DNA of 16,879 bases from Bordetella parapertussis (GTDB taxonomy: Bacteria > Pseudomonadota > Gammaproteobacteria > Burkholderiales > Burkholderiaceae_D): the NCBI GenBank assembly GCA_945883145.1, contig CAMCXB010000051.1:1-16879 (forward strand), written 5' to 3'. Position numbers and translations under genes: made by a program. Shown piece after piece: positions 13,866 to 16,879 of this stretch (position 1 is the first letter of the stretch; every line of letters begins with the position of its first letter). The notes under the pieces were generated by a model. That model saw nothing but the letters and a program-made list of their open reading frames with translations, did no database searches and was not told where the DNA came from.

Positions 13866-15797
13866 ATGAATTTTCCTTCCGAATTTGATGTCATAGTTGT
13901 TGGTGGTGGCCACGCCGGGACGGAGGCTGCCTTAGTGGCTGCGCGCATGGGACAAAAAACACTACTTTTGACCCACAACATTGAAACCTTAGGTCAGATG
14001 TCCTGCAATCCTTCTATTGGCGGCATAGGAAAAGGGCACTTAGTAAGAGAAGTGGATGCCATGGGCGGGGCGATGGCGATTGCGACCGATGAGGCTGGCA
14101 TACAGTTTCGGATATTAAACTCTTCAAAAGGTCCGGCAGTTAGAGCGACTCGGGCGCAGGCAGATCGGCTTCTCTATAAGCAGGCAATACGTTCGCGCTT
14201 GGAAAACCAGCCAAATCTTTGGCTTTTTCAGCAGGCTGTTGATGATTTAATGCTAGAGGGTGAGCGAGTAGTGGGCGCGGTGACACAGGCTGGAATTAAG
14301 TTCCGTGGGAAAACCGTGGTTTTAACTGCGGGGACATTCCTAGATGGAAAAATCCACATAGGTTTAAATAATTATTCTGCAGGCAGAGCGGGTGATCCCC
14401 CTGCTGTTTCTCTCTCAGCGCGTTTGAAAGAACTGAAACTGCCGCAAGGACGTTTGAAAACAGGAACTCCACCTCGTATAGATGGTCGCACAATGGACTT
14501 CTCTGTCATGACGGAACAGCCTGGTGATCTCGATCCAGTGCCAGTATTTTCTGTTACGGGTTCAGAGAAGTTGCATCCTAAACAACTTTCTTGCTGGATT
14601 ACCCATACAAATTCACGTACACACGACATTATTCGCGCTGCATTGGATCGTAGTCCTATGTATACCGGTGTAATTGAGGGAGTAGGGCCACGTTATTGCC
14701 CATCTATTGAAGACAAAATTCATAGATTTGCAGGAAAAGATTCACATCAAATCTTTTTAGAGCCAGAAGGCCTGCTCACGCATGAGTTTTATCCAAATGG
14801 CATATCAACCAGTTTGCCCTTTGATGTGCAACTAGAGTTGGTAAGGTCTATGCGCGGCCTAGAAAACGCCCATATCTTGCGCCCAGGTTATGCGATTGAA
14901 TATGACTACTATGATCCTAGAGGTTTGAAGGCATCTTTAGAGACAAAAGCAATTAGTGGATTATTTTTTGCTGGTCAGATAAATGGAACAACAGGCTATG
15001 AAGAGGCTGCTGCGCAAGGTTTATTAGCGGGGATTAATGCTGCATTGTTTGCTAAGAACAGCGAAGCTTGGACACCACGTAGAGATCAAGCTTATTTAGG
15101 CGTGTTGGTGGATGATTTAATTACGCAAGGCGTATTAGAGCCTTATCGTATGTTTACTAGTCGAGCTGAATATCGATTGAGCTTGCGTGAAGATAATGCG
15201 GACATGCGTCTAACGGAAATTGGCCGTCGTTTAGGTTGTGTGAGCGATGAACAATGGCGTGCATTCGAAGAAAAACGTGAAGCAGTAGCACGCGAATTAG
15301 AAAGACTGAAATCAACGTGGGTGAGCCCAAAAATTCTTTCATCACAAGAGTCAGAGCGTGTACTTGGCAAACAGATAGAACGTGAATATGCCTTGATTGA
15401 TTTATTACGCAGACCGAATGTGACTTATGAAAGTTTAATGACGTTAAAAAATCTACAAGGTGAAAATTTTTCTGCGCCGCTACTTAATGCAAGCGTGATT
15501 GAGCAAGTTGAAATTCAAGTTAAATATGCGGGCTATATAGATAGACAGGCGAAAGAAGTCGAGCGCCATGAACACTATGAAAATCTTCCTTTACCAACAG
15601 CGATGAACTATCTTGCGATAGCCGCATTGTCGATGGAAGTGCGACAAAAATTAAATAAGCATCAGCCAGAAACATTAGGACAAGCATCAAGGATAGCGGG
15701 TGTTACACCCGCAGCGATTTCACTCTTATTAGTGCACTTAAAAAAGGGTGGCTTACGCGAATTATCAGCGTCAGCGAAAGAGCCGAGTGCGGCATAA
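13866..15797 (+). CDS. mnmG: tRNA uridine 5-carboxymethylaminomethyl modification enzyme MnmG (GidA)
   Basis: A 643-residue FAD protein that, together with MnmE, installs the (carboxymethyl)aminomethyl group at C5 of wobble uridine 34 in several tRNAs. The FAD-binding motif VVGGGHAGTEA is at 11-21. The functional cysteines C47 (MSCNPSIGGIGKGH) and C278 (PRYCPSIEDK) are present, matching C47 and C277 of the E. coli protein. The FAD-site signature GLFFAGQINGTTGYEEAAAQ lies at about 366-385, and the C-terminal helical domain is complete. GAGG 6 bases before the ATG supports the start. Length is slightly above E. coli's 629. It is followed after 7 bases by rsmG, the usual operon near bacterial origins. 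The parS pair lies in its upstream region. Confidence 0.98.
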   Translation: MNFPSEFDVIVVGGGHAGTEAALVAARMGQKTLLLTHNIETLGQMSCNPSIGGIGKGHLVREVDAMGGAMAIATDEAGIQFRILNSSKGPAVRATRAQADRLLYKQAIRSRLENQPNLWLFQQAVDDLMLEGERVVGAVTQAGIKFRGKTVVLTAGTFLDGKIHIGLNNYSAGRAGDPPAVSLSARLKELKLPQGRLKTGTPPRIDGRTMDFSVMTEQPGDLDPVPVFSVTGSEKLHPKQLSCWITHTNSRTHDIIRAALDRSPMYTGVIEGVGPRYCPSIEDKIHRFAGKDSHQIFLEPEGLLTHEFYPNGISTSLPFDVQLELVRSMRGLENAHILRPGYAIEYDYYDPRGLKASLETKAISGLFFAGQINGTTGYEEAAAQGLLAGINAALFAKNSEAWTPRRDQAYLGVLVDDLITQGVLEPYRMFTSRAEYRLSLREDNADMRLTEIGRRLGCVSDEQWRAFEEKREAVARELERLKSTWVSPKILSSQESERVLGKQIEREYALIDLLRRPNVTYESLMTLKNLQGENFSAPLLNASVIEQVEIQVKYAGYIDRQAKEVERHEHYENLPLPTAMNYLAIAALSMEVRQKLNKHQPETLGQASRIAGVTPAAISLLLVHLKKGGLRELSASAKEPSAA

Positions 15798-15804
15798 ATA
15801 ATTG

Positions 15805-16473
15805 ATGGCGATGCTTAGTAATAGAGATGAATTTAGTGCATTACTAAATGAAGGTGCAGCTAAATTAACGATCAGTTTGTCAGCGAGGCAGATTGATAAG
15901 TTACTCGATTATCTTGCTTTGTTAGTGAAGTGGAATTCAGTTTATAACCTGACTTCAGTAAGAGATCCACAGCAAATGGTCATACAACATTTGCTCGATG
16001 CGATGTCAGCGCTATTCGCTTTTAAGGGAGCGAAAAGAGTTTTAGATGTAGGTACCGGAGGAGGCTTACCCGGCATAGTGATAGCGATTTGGGCGATGGA
16101 AGCAGAGCCTGAAATGCAAGTGCATCTCATTGATACGGTAAAAAAGAAAACCGCTTTTTTAACGCAAGTGAAAGCAGAGTTAGGGTTAGAGCAGGTGACG
16201 GTTCATAGCGGTCATGTAGAAAAACTAGTAAGTGAAAATACATTTGATGTCATCACCTCGCGTGCATTTGCTGAGCTAATTGATTTCGTAAATTTATCTG
16301 GCCATTTGCTTGAACAAGATGGAAGCATGATTGCATTGAAAGGCAAAATGCCAGAAGAAGAAATACAACGCCTACCACTAGCTTGGAGAGTAGAAAAAGT
16401 GGAGTCGCTTAGTGTGCCAGGCATGCAAGCTGATCGACATTTGGTGTGGATAAAAAAGAAGCTAGTGAATTAA
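15805..16473 (+). CDS. rsmG: 16S rRNA m7G527 methyltransferase RsmG (GidB)
   Basis: A 222-residue SAM-dependent methyltransferase that makes N7-methylguanosine 527 in 16S rRNA; loss is known to give low-level streptomycin resistance. The SAM-binding motif VLDVGTGGGLPGI lies at about 79-91, preceded by the family phrase KWNSVYNLTSVRDP (42-55), with SRAFAEL and LKGKMPEEEI further on. The start is uncertain: TTG 15802, ATG 15805 and ATG 15811 are all in frame without a ribosome binding site. ATG 15805, 7 bases after the mnmG stop, fits translational coupling. A perfect DnaA box sequence (16445-16453) falls inside its end, over codons for a Trp-Ile-Lys. Confidence 0.96.
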   Translation: MAMLSNRDEFSALLNEGAAKLTISLSARQIDKLLDYLALLVKWNSVYNLTSVRDPQQMVIQHLLDAMSALFAFKGAKRVLDVGTGGGLPGIVIAIWAMEAEPEMQVHLIDTVKKKTAFLTQVKAELGLEQVTVHSGHVEKLVSENTFDVITSRAFAELIDFVNLSGHLLEQDGSMIALKGKMPEEEIQRLPLAWRVEKVESLSVPGMQADRHLVWIKKKLVN

Positions 16474-16557
16474 ACAGAAAAACATTCTCTGCTCGAATCA
16501 CAAATAAAAATGTGGTTTACCTAGTTATAAATTGATAAAAGAAATAACACGAAACTC

Positions 16558-16879
16558 ATGACGAAAATTTTTTGCATTGCGAATCAAAAAGGCGGCGTAG
16601 GTAAGACAACCACAGCAGTGAATCTTGCTGCGGCACTCGCTAATATTAATCAGCGAGTGTTATTGGTTGACTTAGATCCGCAAGGTAATGCAACCATGGG
16701 TGCAGGTATCAATAAAGCAGAATTAAAAAGCTCAATTTATCAAGTACTACTTGGCATGGGTGAATTAAAAGATGCACGCTTAGCTTCTGAATCTGGGAAG
16801 TTTGATGTCTTACCAGCGAATCGAGATTTAGCTGGTGCTGAGGTTGAAATGGTTGAGTTAGATAACAGAGAGACTCGCT
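16558..16879 (+). CDS. parA: Chromosome partitioning ATPase ParA/Soj (5' part only)
   Basis: The start of a ParA-type P-loop ATPase that, with ParB bound at parS, moves newly copied origins apart. The 107 residues visible run off the right edge. The deviant Walker A motif KGGVGKTT is at 11-18, and the Walker A' region LLVDLDPQGN is at 35-44, both typical of chromosomal ParA/Soj. The short N-terminus without a helix-turn-helix also marks the chromosomal type rather than plasmid type Ia. No ribosome binding site is obvious. It lies 84 bases after rsmG in the conserved order mnmG-rsmG-parA, and parB is expected next, outside the window. Confidence 0.96.
   Translation, partial: MTKIFCIANQKGGVGKTTTAVNLAAALANINQRVLLVDLDPQGNATMGAGINKAELKSSIYQVLLGMGELKDARLASESGKFDVLPANRDLAGAEVEMVELDNRETR

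Overview
The window looks like a chromosomal segment close to the replication origin of a moderately AT-rich proteobacterium, most likely a gammaproteobacterium. The evidence is the conserved block mnmG-rsmG-parA at the right end, two ParB-binding parS sites just upstream of mnmG, and an AT-rich gap at 9134-9629 with a cluster of DnaA boxes that I read as the probable oriC. dnaA, dnaN, rpmH and mnmE are not in the window. The lineage assignment is inference from gene content and protein character. No mobile element, CRISPR array, tRNA or rRNA was seen.

Left part (1-4445): a minus-strand run encodes a class III extradiol (DODA/YgiD-like) dioxygenase, a cytochrome b561 and a periplasmic YceI protein (cut by the window edge). 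A LysR regulator lies divergent to it. Next come a rho-independent terminator, possibly ending a very short transcription unit, an AbrB-family membrane protein made of two repeats, and a convergent half-size asparaginase.

Middle part (4446-9133): a 383-base gap contains a chain of four stem-loops ending in a minus-strand terminator. This is a candidate small RNA or a structured leader of the asparaginase gene. It is followed by an unrecognised tryptophan-rich protein, a RluA-type pseudouridine synthase overlapping an MFS transporter gene, a 73-residue minus-strand protein with a strong ribosome binding site, and a second LysR regulator.

Origin and right part (9134-16879): every gene here is on the plus strand, pointing away from the candidate origin. 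mmsA (CoA-acylating semialdehyde dehydrogenase) and a GMC-family alcohol dehydrogenase form a tight pair that, with the LysR upstream, resembles 3-hydroxypropionate degradation modules. A TauE/SafE permease follows, then the parS pair, mnmG, rsmG and the start of parA. The metabolic genes therefore sit between the candidate oriC and the parS/mnmG block, where many genomes have housekeeping genes only.

The points most worth a second look are the candidate oriC (with a DnaA-trio-like motif) displaced about 4 kb from mnmG, the multi-hairpin RNA candidate at 4526-4643, the possible leaderless mini-gene at 2688-2808, and the unrecognised protein at 4835-5596.
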